Origin: Bacteroidales bacterium
Lineage (GTDB): Bacteria; Bacteroidota; Bacteroidia; Bacteroidales; Muribaculaceae
Length of the DNA: 64,000 nucleotides
Direction: 5' to 3'
NCBI GenBank assembly: GCA_910575615.1
Contig: CAJTEX010000004.1
Coordinates: forward strand, 62,001 to 126,000
Below, piece after piece: positions 9,445-18,147 of this stretch (position 1 is its first letter; each line of letters opens with the position of its first letter). The position numbers and the translations under genes were made by a program. The notes beneath the pieces were generated by a model. That model was not told where the DNA came from, did no database searches, and saw only the letters and a list, made by a program, of their open reading frames with translations.

Positions 9445-9744
9445 ATGGAATTTGATGAACTCAGAGCGGTAGCCTTCATTAACGACAGACTGCGTGAGGC
9501 CGGCCGCAAGCCATATCCCGAAGACGAGGTGCTGAACGTCATCGACATGATATGGGACTTTTATGAAGAAAACGGTCTTCTCGACGTTGACGCGGCCGAT
9601 GATGACACTGATGACGACATCGAGCCGGACATGATAGATTACGTCACAAGAATGTTGCGTAAAGACAAAGGAGCATCAATCGCTCCGGAGGATGTGCCGC
9701 TCATGGTACGTGCCGAAGTCGACTACGAGGATTCTGTCCTCTGA
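9445..9744 (+). CDS. Small acidic protein, function unknown
   Basis: 99 aa, starting MEFDELRAVAFI. It is strongly acidic (DVDAADDDTDDDIEPD in the middle) and has no cysteine, signal peptide or membrane segment. I chose the ATG at 9445; an upstream in-frame extension would overlap rimM and looks non-coding. A helical N-terminal half (FINDRLREAGRKPYPEDEVLNVIDM) is followed by the acidic linker and a second helix. It follows rimM by 61 bp and may belong to that operon. I do not recognise the family. Confidence 0.6.
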   Translation: MEFDELRAVAFINDRLREAGRKPYPEDEVLNVIDMIWDFYEENGLLDVDAADDDTDDDIEPDMIDYVTRMLRKDKGASIAPEDVPLMVRAEVDYEDSVL

Positions 9745-9804
9745 CAACTGCATTCACAAAACTGAGGAGTCAAATCTCAAACGTCCTACTAAAAAGCTAT
9801 CCCG

Positions 9805-10440
9805 ATGAGGAGGATTTACAGAAATATCCTGACAACCCTGGTCTTGGCCAGTGGCATATGGCAGGTGACCGGCGCGCAAGAGCATGTGGCTTCCGGCGCG
9901 AACCAGGAGTTGCCGGCCGAGGAGATGACCATCGAACAGACACTCGCCGTGCCGGAAGTCCCGGCCAAACTCAACGCATATGTGAAAGGGTATATGAAGC
10001 GTGAGGCTCTCGCGCTTCACAAGGCAGGCTACAAGGTAGAGACTATGAGGAAAGGGGAGATTGTGATAGCCACCATCCCGACCGACCGGCTGTTTGAGCC
10101 AAACGACACCCTTTTGTCAAAATCAGCCGCGTCTCTGTTAAAGCCGTTCCTACCTTATTTCAAGGTGCCGGGAAAATTCAAGATAGTGCTGGCGCTCCAC
10201 ACAGATGACTCAGGCTCAGACTCATACCTGTCTTCTTTGTCCGAGAAAAGAATCGTGTCCCTGTATGATTACTTCGACTCCAACGCCACTGCGACTGATT
10301 CACTTACAGGATATCCTATGGCAGCCAACGAACCGCTGAAAGAGAACAATTCGCGTGGCAACCGCGCCGAGAACCGTCGTCTTGAAATCTATATCGTCCC
10401 CGACAAAGGGCTTATAGAGGAGATGAAGAAGTCGAAGTGA
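9805..10440 (+). CDS. OmpA-like C-terminal domain protein, secreted
   Basis: 211 aa with a signal peptide (LTTLVLASGIWQVTGA). The C-terminal half resembles the OmpA/MotB peptidoglycan-binding fold: IPTDRLFEPNDTLL, KIVLALHTDDSGSDSY, then NSRGNRAENRRLEIYIVP, where the N-x-x-x-R-x-E-N-R-R-L-E pattern is the family signature. There is no lipobox. It probably anchors to peptidoglycan from the periplasm. It lies between the small acidic gene and the proS promoter. Confidence 0.8.
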   Translation: MRRIYRNILTTLVLASGIWQVTGAQEHVASGANQELPAEEMTIEQTLAVPEVPAKLNAYVKGYMKREALALHKAGYKVETMRKGEIVIATIPTDRLFEPNDTLLSKSAASLLKPFLPYFKVPGKFKIVLALHTDDSGSDSYLSSLSEKRIVSLYDYFDSNATATDSLTGYPMAANEPLKENNSRGNRAENRRLEIYIVPDKGLIEEMKKSK

Positions 10441-10474
10441 TGACTATCCGCGACATTACATCGGATTGCAACCC

Positions 10475-10505
10475 TTTGAAGATAAACCAATTTTTCGTAA
10501 CTTTG
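10475..10505 (+). promoter_or_regulatory. Bacteroidales promoter of proS
   Basis: TTTG at 10475-10478, a 19-bp spacer, then TAACTTTG at 10498-10505. Exact consensus. The start of transcription would be at about 10511, giving a leader of about 30 nt before the proS ATG at 10540. Confidence 0.85.
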
Positions 10506-10539
10506 CGGTATAATTCAACCGGAAATCATAATTTTTGCA

Positions 10540-12021
10540 ATGGCAAAAGAACTTAAAGACCTGACAAAACGTGCCGACAACTATTCCCAATGGTACAATG
10601 ACTTGGTAATCAAGGCTGACCTGGCAGAGCAGTCGCCTGTCAGAGGCTGTATGATCATCAAGCCATACGGATATGCCATCTGGGAGCGCATGCAGCATAC
10701 CCTTGACGAGATGTTCAAGGCAACCGGCGTACAGAACGCTTATTTCCCTCTTCTCATCCCGAAATCATTCCTTTGCAAAGAGGCCGAGCATGTCGAAGGC
10801 TTCGCAAAAGAATGCGCTGTCGTTACCCACTACCGTCTCAAAAACGACCCCAACGGCACTGGTGTCGTCGTCGACCCAGACGCACGCCTCGAAGAGGAGC
10901 TTATAATACGTCCGACTTCCGAGACAATCATATGGAACACCTATCGCAACTGGATCAACTCCTATCGCGACCTGCCGATTCTCTGCAACCAGTGGGCGAA
11001 TGTGATGCGCTGGGAGATGCGTACCCGCATGTTCCTGCGCACCAGTGAATTTCTTTGGCAGGAAGGCCACACGGCCCATGCCACCCGCGATGAAGCCGAA
11101 GCCAAGGCAAAAGAGATGCTTGAGGTTTACCGCGAATTCGCTGAAAAATATCTAGGAATCCCTGTGGTGACCGGAGTGAAGAGCGCCAATGAGCGTTTTG
11201 CAGGTGCGATTGACACATACACCATCGAAGCAATGATGCAGGACGGAAAGGCCCTGCAGTCTGGCACAAGCCACTTCCTGGGGCAGAATTTCGCCAAGGC
11301 ATTCGATGTGACATTCGTCAACCGTGACAACCAGCCTGAATATGTATGGGCCACCTCGTGGGGTGTCTCCACCCGTCTGATGGGTGCTATGATCATGGCT
11401 CATTCCGATGACAATGGTCTGGTGTTGCCTCCCCACATCGCGCCGATACATGTGGTAATCGTTCCCATTTACAAGAACGATGAGCAGCGTGATGCCATCA
11501 CCGCCGCTGTGGCCCCCATAATCGACGAACTCCGCGCCCTCGGCATAAGGGTAAAATATGATGACGCAGACAACCGCCGTCCCGGCTTCAAGTTTGCCGA
11601 CTATGAACTCAAGGGCGTGCCTGTTCGTCTCGCGATCGGTGCCCGCGACCTTGAGAACGGCACAGTGGAACTGATGCGCCGCGACACCCTGGAGAAACAG
11701 GTCGAGCCTCTTGAAGGCATCGCAAAGTTCATCCAGAACCTTCTTGAGGATATTCAGCAGAACATCTACGACAAGGCGTTGAAACACCGCCAGGAGATGA
11801 CTCGCGAGGTAAACTCCTATGAAGAATTCAAGGAGGAGATTGAGAAAGGCGGCTTCCTGCTCTGCCATTGGGACGGCACTCCAGAGACCGAAGAGAAAGT
11901 CAAGGCCGAGACAAAGGCGACCATCCGTTGCATACCTCTCAACGGAGACAAGACTCCGGGCAAGTGTATGGTGACAGGCAAACCGTCGGCCCAGCGTGTG
12001 ATTTTCGCAAGAAACTATTGA
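10540..12021 (+). CDS. proS: Prolyl-tRNA synthetase, archaeal/eukaryotic-like type
   Basis: 493 aa, class II synthetase charging tRNA-Pro. It lacks the ~180-residue insertion/editing domain of the long bacterial ProRS and has the short form found in archaea, eukaryotes and Bacteroidetes. Visible: [15 protein letters not shown] near residue 35, the motif 2 region [32 protein letters not shown]-like [15 protein letters not shown], the motif 3 region, the anticodon-binding domain (HVVIVPIY) and a C-terminal domain ending in VIFARNY. A dedicated promoter precedes it and a strong hairpin follows. Confidence 0.96.
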   Translation: MAKELKDLTKRADNYSQWYNDLVIKADLAEQSPVRGCMIIKPYGYAIWERMQHTLDEMFKATGVQNAYFPLLIPKSFLCKEAEHVEGFAKECAVVTHYRLKNDPNGTGVVVDPDARLEEELIIRPTSETIIWNTYRNWINSYRDLPILCNQWANVMRWEMRTRMFLRTSEFLWQEGHTAHATRDEAEAKAKEMLEVYREFAEKYLGIPVVTGVKSANERFAGAIDTYTIEAMMQDGKALQSGTSHFLGQNFAKAFDVTFVNRDNQPEYVWATSWGVSTRLMGAMIMAHSDDNGLVLPPHIAPIHVVIVPIYKNDEQRDAITAAVAPIIDELRALGIRVKYDDADNRRPGFKFADYELKGVPVRLAIGARDLENGTVELMRRDTLEKQVEPLEGIAKFIQNLLEDIQQNIYDKALKHRQEMTREVNSYEEFKEEIEKGGFLLCHWDGTPETEEKVKAETKATIRCIPLNGDKTPGKCMVTGKPSAQRVIFARNY

Positions 12022-12032
12022 TTTTCCACCCC

Positions 12033-12073
12033 TATTGTGGCTGCAAGGCAACTAATCCCTTGCAGCCACAATA
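12033..12073 (+). terminator. Hairpin terminator after proS
   Basis: A perfect 16-bp stem (12033-12048 with 12058-12073) and a 9-nt loop begin 12 bp after the proS stop. The downstream T-run is weak, so it may work partly as an mRNA 3'-end stabiliser. It ends 20 bp before the glycosyltransferase ATG. Confidence 0.75.
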
Positions 12074-12093
12074 ATCTTATACTCTCCCTGGCT

Positions 12094-13233
12094 ATGACTA
12101 AATTGTTGTTCAATCTCGAACGTACCCAACCGACAGCCACCGTGAAACGCCATGGCGGCGGCATTTATGGGGAAATCGTGTTCAAACGCATCGTCGAACG
12201 CAATCTTCCGGTTGAGGCGGTTTATGACTCATCCAAATGGTTCAATCCGGAACTTGAAAGGCTGTGCCAGGAGAAAGAGATTCCGCTTCATGACCTTGCC
12301 TCAGGCAAGTCAATGCAGCAATTTGTGAACGAGACCGGGGCAGAGGTGTTTTACACGCCACTCCAGCTTCCAGAGCTGGCCCGGCTTACCGGATGCCGTA
12401 TCGTAAGCACAATCCATGGTCTGCGAGACCTGGAATTGCCTGCCGACAAATTCGCCTTCCGTTACAAGACCAACTTCAGGGGGAATGTAAAGCAGTTGCT
12501 GTTCACTCTGTTTCCAAAAAAATGGAAACAACACAAATGGAATGGAATACAAGCGTATTTTGAGAACGATGCCGTCAGATACGTCACAGTTTCTGAGCAA
12601 TCGAAATCCTCCATACAACTCTTCTTTCCGCGACAACGTCGAAACCGCATCAATGTGTTCTACAGTCCATGCACCGCGACGGTTGTGCCAGCCCTGGAGA
12701 AACGCCACGACAAATATTTCCTCCTTGTCAGCGGCAACCGTTGGGAAAAGAACAATCTGAGAGCCATTATCGCCCTCGACAGGCTCTACACTGACGGCAT
12801 CATATCCGACACGAAAACTGTAGTGACCGGAGTCAGGAACGCGTCGGTGTTCCGGTATCGTCTCAGAAATCCAGACAAGTTTGAATTCCCCGGATATGTA
12901 GATGATGACCAGTTGGCAGCGCTGTATCGCGATGCGTATTGCTTCATTTACCCTACGCTGAATGAAGGATTCGGGTATCCGCCTCTGGAAGCAATGAGAT
13001 TCGGAGCGCCGGTGCTTGCGTCGCCGGTTACATCAGTCGCCGAGATTTGCGGAGACGGCGCGCTGTATTTCAACCCATACGACATCGAGGAAATGCAGAT
13101 GAGAATAATCAGGGTATTGAATCCCGACTACCACAAGGAACTGTCATCATTGGGCTTAAAGCGCTTCGCTGCGGTGAAATCACGCCAGGAGGCAGACCTT
13201 GACATGCTCATCGATTATATCTACAACTCCTGA
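12094..13233 (+). CDS. GT4-family glycosyltransferase
   Basis: 379 aa. GT-B fold retaining glycosyltransferase. Seen: an N-terminal acceptor domain starting TKLLFNLERTQPTATVKRHGGG, the linker KYFLLVSGNRWEKNNLRAI that opens the donor domain, and the C-terminal donor-site signature YPTLNEGFGYPPLEAMRFGAPVL with the E-x7-E arrangement, followed by SVAEICGDGALYFNP. The start at 12094 avoids the proS terminator that an in-frame upstream start would fall in. It is alone between two terminators, so the acceptor cannot be guessed from neighbours; envelope polysaccharide synthesis is likely. Confidence 0.85.
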   Translation: MTKLLFNLERTQPTATVKRHGGGIYGEIVFKRIVERNLPVEAVYDSSKWFNPELERLCQEKEIPLHDLASGKSMQQFVNETGAEVFYTPLQLPELARLTGCRIVSTIHGLRDLELPADKFAFRYKTNFRGNVKQLLFTLFPKKWKQHKWNGIQAYFENDAVRYVTVSEQSKSSIQLFFPRQRRNRINVFYSPCTATVVPALEKRHDKYFLLVSGNRWEKNNLRAIIALDRLYTDGIISDTKTVVTGVRNASVFRYRLRNPDKFEFPGYVDDDQLAALYRDAYCFIYPTLNEGFGYPPLEAMRFGAPVLASPVTSVAEICGDGALYFNPYDIEEMQMRIIRVLNPDYHKELSSLGLKRFAAVKSRQEADLDMLIDYIYNS

Positions 13234-13245
13234 AACACAAAACCA

Positions 13246-13298
13246 TTAAAAAAGAAATCGCGCCAGGCTTAAGATGTCTGACGCGATTTCTTTTTTAA
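13246..13298. terminator. Bidirectional terminator between the GT4 gene and hutI
   Basis: A 17-bp perfect stem (13246-13262 with 13282-13298) carries A-runs on the left and T-runs on the right, with three more pairs inside after one mismatch. It lies between convergent genes and can end transcription in both directions. Confidence 0.9.
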
Positions 13299-13307
13299 GA
13301 CGGATAG

Positions 13308-14573
13308 CTACGACAGCAATGAATCACCTTTCAGTATCACGCGCGTAATCAACGGTTCGGTATAGGCATACTGCAGATAGGCCAGAGAGGGGAGTGGCCT
13401 GGTCAAAAACATTGAAGCGTAGCACCCCGGGGCAATCACGCCCATATCAGAAACTCCGAGCGCGGCGGCACCATTCACTGTCACAGCGTTGAAAGACTCC
13501 TCGGGGGTCAGCTTCATCTTCACGCAACCGAGAGACGCGACGAACCGCATTGACCCGGAAGGTGAACTTCCTGGATTATAGTCCGACGCCAATGCGAGCG
13601 GCAACCCTGCGTCTATCACCTGGCGCCCCTTGCCATAAGGGATGCCCAGGAAAAACGACGCGCCGGGCAGCATCGTCGGAATCGTGTCAGAACCGGCCAA
13701 TGTCTGAATTTCGGCATTGGTGATGCGCTCAAGATGGTCAACTGAAACGGCATTGTGGGCCACACCGACCTGCACTCCTCCGGACACGGCAAGCTCATTG
13801 GCATGGATTTTGCCACGCATGCCAAACCGGGCGGCTTCGCTGAGAATGCGTGCGGTTTGCTCGACAGTGAAAAATCCTTCATCACAGAAGACATCGACAT
13901 AGTCGGCCAGCCCTTCGGCAGCCACTGCCGGAAGCATCTTTTTGACAAGCATGTCAACATATGCCGACTGACGGCCTGCATACTCACGTCCTACCGCATG
14001 GGCCCCGAGAAAGGTCGACTTGATTTCAAGCATCGGGAAACGTTCGCGGAGCTTACGGATGACACGCAGCATTTTCAGCTCACCATCAACTGTCAGGCCA
14101 TATCCGCTTTTGATCTCTATGCCACCTGTTCCTCCGGCGGCGCATTGCCTCAACCGTACAGAGGCTGACTCAAGCAACTCATCCTCGGATGCCTGATTCA
14201 ACAAATCAGATGAATTAAGGATGCCGCCGCCTCTACGCGCTATCTCCTCATAAGACAACCCCGCGATTTTGTCACGGAATTCACCTTCACGGCTTCCGGC
14301 ATACACCAGATGTGTGTGAGAGTCACAGAAACAAGGGAAAAGCCAGCCATGACACGCGTCAATGACTTGGGTGAATGTCTCTTGCGCCGGGACATCAGAC
14401 ATTAGCCCATAGGCCTTTATCCTGTCTCCGTCCACAGCCACCCATGCATCCGGCAACATCGGCACCCGGCTCATATCCTGCCCGCTCAGCACGCCCGGGG
14501 CACGCTCATACGCGCCCACGAGCATCCCGATATTCTTTATCAGCAGACGGTTGGCATGTATCATACGACCCAT
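13308..14573 (-). CDS. hutI: Imidazolonepropionase
   Basis: 421 aa. It hydrolyses 4-imidazolone-5-propionate to formiminoglutamate in histidine breakdown. Amidohydrolase features: metal ligands in CDSHTHLVYAGSREGEF (family H-x-H), the FLGAHAV segment, the metal His in KIHANELA, and DYNPGSS near the C-terminus with its conserved Asp. It starts 3 bp after the hutH stop and is the last gene of the operon, ending at the bidirectional terminator. A start three codons further in (MIHANRLL) is equally possible. Confidence 0.95.
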   Translation of the reverse strand: MGRMIHANRLLIKNIGMLVGAYERAPGVLSGQDMSRVPMLPDAWVAVDGDRIKAYGLMSDVPAQETFTQVIDACHGWLFPCFCDSHTHLVYAGSREGEFRDKIAGLSYEEIARRGGGILNSSDLLNQASEDELLESASVRLRQCAAGGTGGIEIKSGYGLTVDGELKMLRVIRKLRERFPMLEIKSTFLGAHAVGREYAGRQSAYVDMLVKKMLPAVAAEGLADYVDVFCDEGFFTVEQTARILSEAARFGMRGKIHANELAVSGGVQVGVAHNAVSVDHLERITNAEIQTLAGSDTIPTMLPGASFFLGIPYGKGRQVIDAGLPLALASDYNPGSSPSGSMRFVASLGCVKMKLTPEESFNAVTVNGAAALGVSDMGVIAPGCYASMFLTRPLPSLAYLQYAYTEPLITRVILKGDSLLS

Positions 14574-14576
14574 CTG

Positions 14577-16073
14577 TCAATTATTACGAAGGAATTCCAC
14601 AGATGCCTCAATCCATGGATGCATCACGCAATCATTCTCGATGAACGGCACGACCCGGCGATATTCCTTGTGCCAGGCTGCCAGAACCGGAGATGCTTCA
14701 TCCACACCCCTGAAATCCAAGGCCTGCGCGGCATTGAACAGTTCGATTGCAAGCACACGCTCGGTATTGTCTACCACGCGCAACAGTTTGGTCGCCGCGT
14801 TCGCGCCCATCGACACATGGTCTTCCTGGCCCTGCGACGACGGGATTGAGTCCACACTGTTGGGCCAGCATAGCCCTTTCGACTGGCTGACAATCGAGGC
14901 GGCAGCATACTGAGGTATCATGAATCCGCTGTTGAGACCAGGCTTAGCCACCAGGAATGAAGGCAACCCTCTCACACCGGAAATCAGCCTGTATATACGG
15001 CGCTCTGATATATTGGAGATTTCCGCCATCGCGACGGCGAGGAAATCCATTGGCAACGCTATCGGCTCGCCATGGAAATTACCGGCAGAGACTATCAGGT
15101 CCTCATCAGGGAATATAGTGGGATTATCGGTCGGCGCGTTGATTTCCTCCTGGAGTCTTTCCCATACGAAACGGAAGGTGTCTTTGGCCGCGCCATGCAC
15201 CTGCGGGATACATCTGAATGAGTATGGGTCCTGCACATGTGCTTTTTTTCTTGTCGCAAGCCTGCTGCCTTCGAGTAGTTCTCGGAATCGGACAGCTGTC
15301 TGAATCTGTCCCATATGGTTCCTGACCTCGTTGACCTCCTTGCCAAATGGCTCGGGTCGGCCGTCAAACGCTTCGAGCGACATTGCTCCGATTTTGTCGG
15401 CGAGCTTCAGGAGACGGGCACACTTCACAAGGGCATACACACCGTGAGCGCTCATAAACTGGGTGCCGTTGAGCAACGCCAGTCCCTCTTTTGACTGCAA
15501 CGTGAGCGGTTCCCAGCCCATCAACGCAAGGACATCGGCAGCAGCCCGTTTCTCCCCCTTGTATCTAACCTCTCCAAGACCGAGGAGCGGGAGGGAAAGA
15601 TGGGCCAAAGGAGCCAGGTCGCCCGATGCCCCAAGCGAGCCTTGGGAATATACAACTGGAAGTATGCCCTCATTGTAGAAATCAACCAGCCGCTGCACGG
15701 TGGCGAGCTGTACGCCGGAGTTGCCATAACTAAGCGACTGAGCTTTCAAAAGCAACATCAGCCTCACCACATCCTCGCAAACTTCTTCTCCGATACCACA
15801 GGAGTGGCTCATGACAAGGTTTTTCTGCAACTCTGAGAGTTGATGGGTGTCTATCGAGATGTTACAGAGCGAGCCAAAACCGGTTGTGATGCCGTAAATC
15901 GGCTCTTCCGCAGTCTCCATCTTCCGGTCAAGGAACTCACGGCAATGGGAAATGCGTTGCTTGGCATCTTCGCTGAGAGCCAGTCTTTTTCTTTTTTCGA
16001 GTATCTCACCGACACGCTCAATTGTCAGCAGGTCTGACGAGATATAATGGATTTCATGATGATGGTCGTCCAT
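14577..16073 (-). CDS. hutH: Histidine ammonia-lyase
   Basis: 498 aa. It deaminates L-histidine to urocanate, the first step of the pathway. The Ala149-Ser150-Gly151 triad (GASGDLAPL) forms the MIO electrophile. Further family segments are YGITTGFGSL near residue 60, LLNGTQFMSAHG, and QVHGAAKDTFRF; the substrate-binding region EDHVSMGANA is near the C-terminus. It lies between hutU (28 bp) and hutI (3 bp) in one operon. Confidence 0.96.
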   Translation of the reverse strand: MDDHHHEIHYISSDLLTIERVGEILEKRKRLALSEDAKQRISHCREFLDRKMETAEEPIYGITTGFGSLCNISIDTHQLSELQKNLVMSHSCGIGEEVCEDVVRLMLLLKAQSLSYGNSGVQLATVQRLVDFYNEGILPVVYSQGSLGASGDLAPLAHLSLPLLGLGEVRYKGEKRAAADVLALMGWEPLTLQSKEGLALLNGTQFMSAHGVYALVKCARLLKLADKIGAMSLEAFDGRPEPFGKEVNEVRNHMGQIQTAVRFRELLEGSRLATRKKAHVQDPYSFRCIPQVHGAAKDTFRFVWERLQEEINAPTDNPTIFPDEDLIVSAGNFHGEPIALPMDFLAVAMAEISNISERRIYRLISGVRGLPSFLVAKPGLNSGFMIPQYAAASIVSQSKGLCWPNSVDSIPSSQGQEDHVSMGANAATKLLRVVDNTERVLAIELFNAAQALDFRGVDEASPVLAAWHKEYRRVVPFIENDCVMHPWIEASVEFLRNN

Positions 16074-16101
16074 ATCGTGTATAGTTTCAGTTGTCAGTTT
16101 G

Positions 16102-18147
16102 TCAAGAGTTACTGGCTATTGCCGAGGAAATCACGTTGTCATCTGCAAGATTGGGCAATGTCACCCTCAAGCCGGGTGTGCGCTCCATCTCGCGCCGTAT
16201 CGCATCCATCGCCCCGGGATTTCGTCCCCATGAACGGCGTGCTATGCCATTGTTGACATCCCACAGCAGCATTCCGCGTATACGGCGGTCGGCCTCTTCC
16301 GAGCCATCGATCACCATACCGAAGCCTCCGTTGATGACCTCTCCCCAGCCTACGCCGCCACCATTGTGCAGCGAGACCCAGGTGGCCCCACGGAAGGAGT
16401 CTCCGATGACATTATGCACAGCCATATCGGCTGTGAACTGTGAGCCATCGGTGATGTTGGAGGTCTCGCGATAGGGAGAATCAGTGCCGGAGACATCGTG
16501 GTGGTCGCGGCCAAGCACAATAGGCGCGGAAATCTCGCCATTGCGTATGGCCTCGTTGAAAGCCAGCGCGATGCGGGTGCGACCTTCGGAATCGGCATAC
16601 AGGATACGCGCCTGCGAGCCTACCACCAGGCGGTTGGCGGCAGCCTCCCTAATCCAATGGAGGTTGTCGGCGAGCTGCCCTTTGATGTCATCAGGAGCTT
16701 TAGCCAGCATCTCCTCCAGCACTCGGGCGGCAATCATGTCGGTTTTCTCAAGATCGGCGGCATCGCAAGATGTGCAGACCCATCTGAACGGGCCGAACCC
16801 GTAATCAAAGAATTTCGGCCCCATGATATCCTGCACATATGAAGGGTAGCGGAAACCGCCATCAGGAGTCATCACATCAGCCCCCGCCCGTGAAGCCTCA
16901 AGCAGAAACGCGTTTCCGTAATCAAAGAAATACATTCCACGCTCGGCAAGCTTGTTGATTGCCGTGACCTGACGACGCAACGAATTTTTCACCGCCTCAC
17001 GGAATTTTTCGGGATTCTCCGCCATCATAGCGCGAGACTCCTCATAACTGTAACCCGCAGGATAATATCCTCCGGCCCAAGGGTTATGGAGAGATGTCTG
17101 GTCAGAACCCAGGTTGACTGGAATCTCCTCAGCGGCAAGACGCTCCCAGAGGTCTACCACATTGCCTTGATAAGCCAATGAGACCACCTCCTTGTCAGCG
17201 ACAGCGCGTCTGACCCTCGGGATGAGACTGTCGAGTGAGTCATACACTTCGTCAACCCATCCCTGGTTGTATCGTTTTTCGATGGCCGACGGATTGATTT
17301 CAGCCGTAATGCTGACCACCCCTGAGATATTGCCGGCCTTTGGCTGCGCTCCCGACATACCGCCGAGACCAGCCGTGACGAACAGCATGCCCTTGAGAGA
17401 ATCCTCGCCCTTGGGCAGATGAGCCCGTCCGGCATTCAAGACCGTGATGGTGGTGCCATGCACAATTCCCTGCGGGCCTATATACATATATGAGCCGGCG
17501 GTCATCTGGCCATACTGAGACACCCCGAGGGCATTGAAGCGTTCCCAGTCATCGGGACGTGAGTAATTGGGTATAACCATGCCATTGGTGACAACCACCC
17601 GTGGCGCGCCCGGATGTGAGGGGAACAGTCCAAGAGGATGACCGGAATACATCACCAGTGTCTGGTCATCTGTCATCTCACTGAGATATTTCATAGCCAG
17701 GCGGTACTGAGCCCAGTTCTGGAACACGGCTCCGTTGCCGCCATAGGTGATCAGCTCGTGAGGATGCTGGGCCACCGCCTGGTCAAGATTGTTCTGAATC
17801 ATCATCATAATGGCGGCCGCCTGTCGCGAACGGGCCGGGTAGTCATCGATATGTCTTGCCTTCATCTCATAACGCGGACGAAGGCGATACATATAAATAC
17901 GGCCATAATCGGCAAGCTCTCGGGCAAACTCCGGCGCAAGCTCGGCATGGGTCTCCTGGGGAAAATAGCGCAAGGCATTGCGCAAAGCCAGCTCCTTTTC
18001 GGCCAAGGTCAGAATATCCTTGCGACGCGGGGCATGGTTGACCGTCTCGTCGTAAGGCTGAGGAGAGGGGAGTGGCGAGGGAATACCCGCCTGGATATCT
18101 TTTTTGAATTCTTCTTTAGTCATATGGGTTATTGTTGGGATTGTCAT
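16102..18147 (-). CDS. hutU: Urocanate hydratase, long (eukaryote-like) form
   Basis: 681 aa. It hydrates urocanate to imidazolonepropionate using a tightly bound NAD. The NAD loop is GLGGMSGAQPKAGN and the substrate region includes WVCTSCDAADL and LPNLADDNV near the C-terminus. At ~680 residues it is longer than the ~555-residue proteobacterial HutU and matches the length class of the vertebrate enzyme and Bacteroidetes relatives. The ATG at 18147 overlaps the ftcD stop (ATGA), which suggests coupling; MTKEEFKKD at 18123 is an alternative start. Confidence 0.95.
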   Translation of the reverse strand: MTIPTITHMTKEEFKKDIQAGIPSPLPSPQPYDETVNHAPRRKDILTLAEKELALRNALRYFPQETHAELAPEFARELADYGRIYMYRLRPRYEMKARHIDDYPARSRQAAAIMMMIQNNLDQAVAQHPHELITYGGNGAVFQNWAQYRLAMKYLSEMTDDQTLVMYSGHPLGLFPSHPGAPRVVVTNGMVIPNYSRPDDWERFNALGVSQYGQMTAGSYMYIGPQGIVHGTTITVLNAGRAHLPKGEDSLKGMLFVTAGLGGMSGAQPKAGNISGVVSITAEINPSAIEKRYNQGWVDEVYDSLDSLIPRVRRAVADKEVVSLAYQGNVVDLWERLAAEEIPVNLGSDQTSLHNPWAGGYYPAGYSYEESRAMMAENPEKFREAVKNSLRRQVTAINKLAERGMYFFDYGNAFLLEASRAGADVMTPDGGFRYPSYVQDIMGPKFFDYGFGPFRWVCTSCDAADLEKTDMIAARVLEEMLAKAPDDIKGQLADNLHWIREAAANRLVVGSQARILYADSEGRTRIALAFNEAIRNGEISAPIVLGRDHHDVSGTDSPYRETSNITDGSQFTADMAVHNVIGDSFRGATWVSLHNGGGVGWGEVINGGFGMVIDGSEEADRRIRGMLLWDVNNGIARRSWGRNPGAMDAIRREMERTPGLRVTLPNLADDNVISSAIASNS

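Noticed and set aside
11152-12051. A 299-residue minus-strand frame opposite proS
   Set aside because: It mirrors a highly conserved synthetase gene, has no family features and no promoter.
12037-12093. Upstream start for the GT4 gene
   Set aside because: It would begin inside the proS terminator stem; homology starts at the ATG at 12094.
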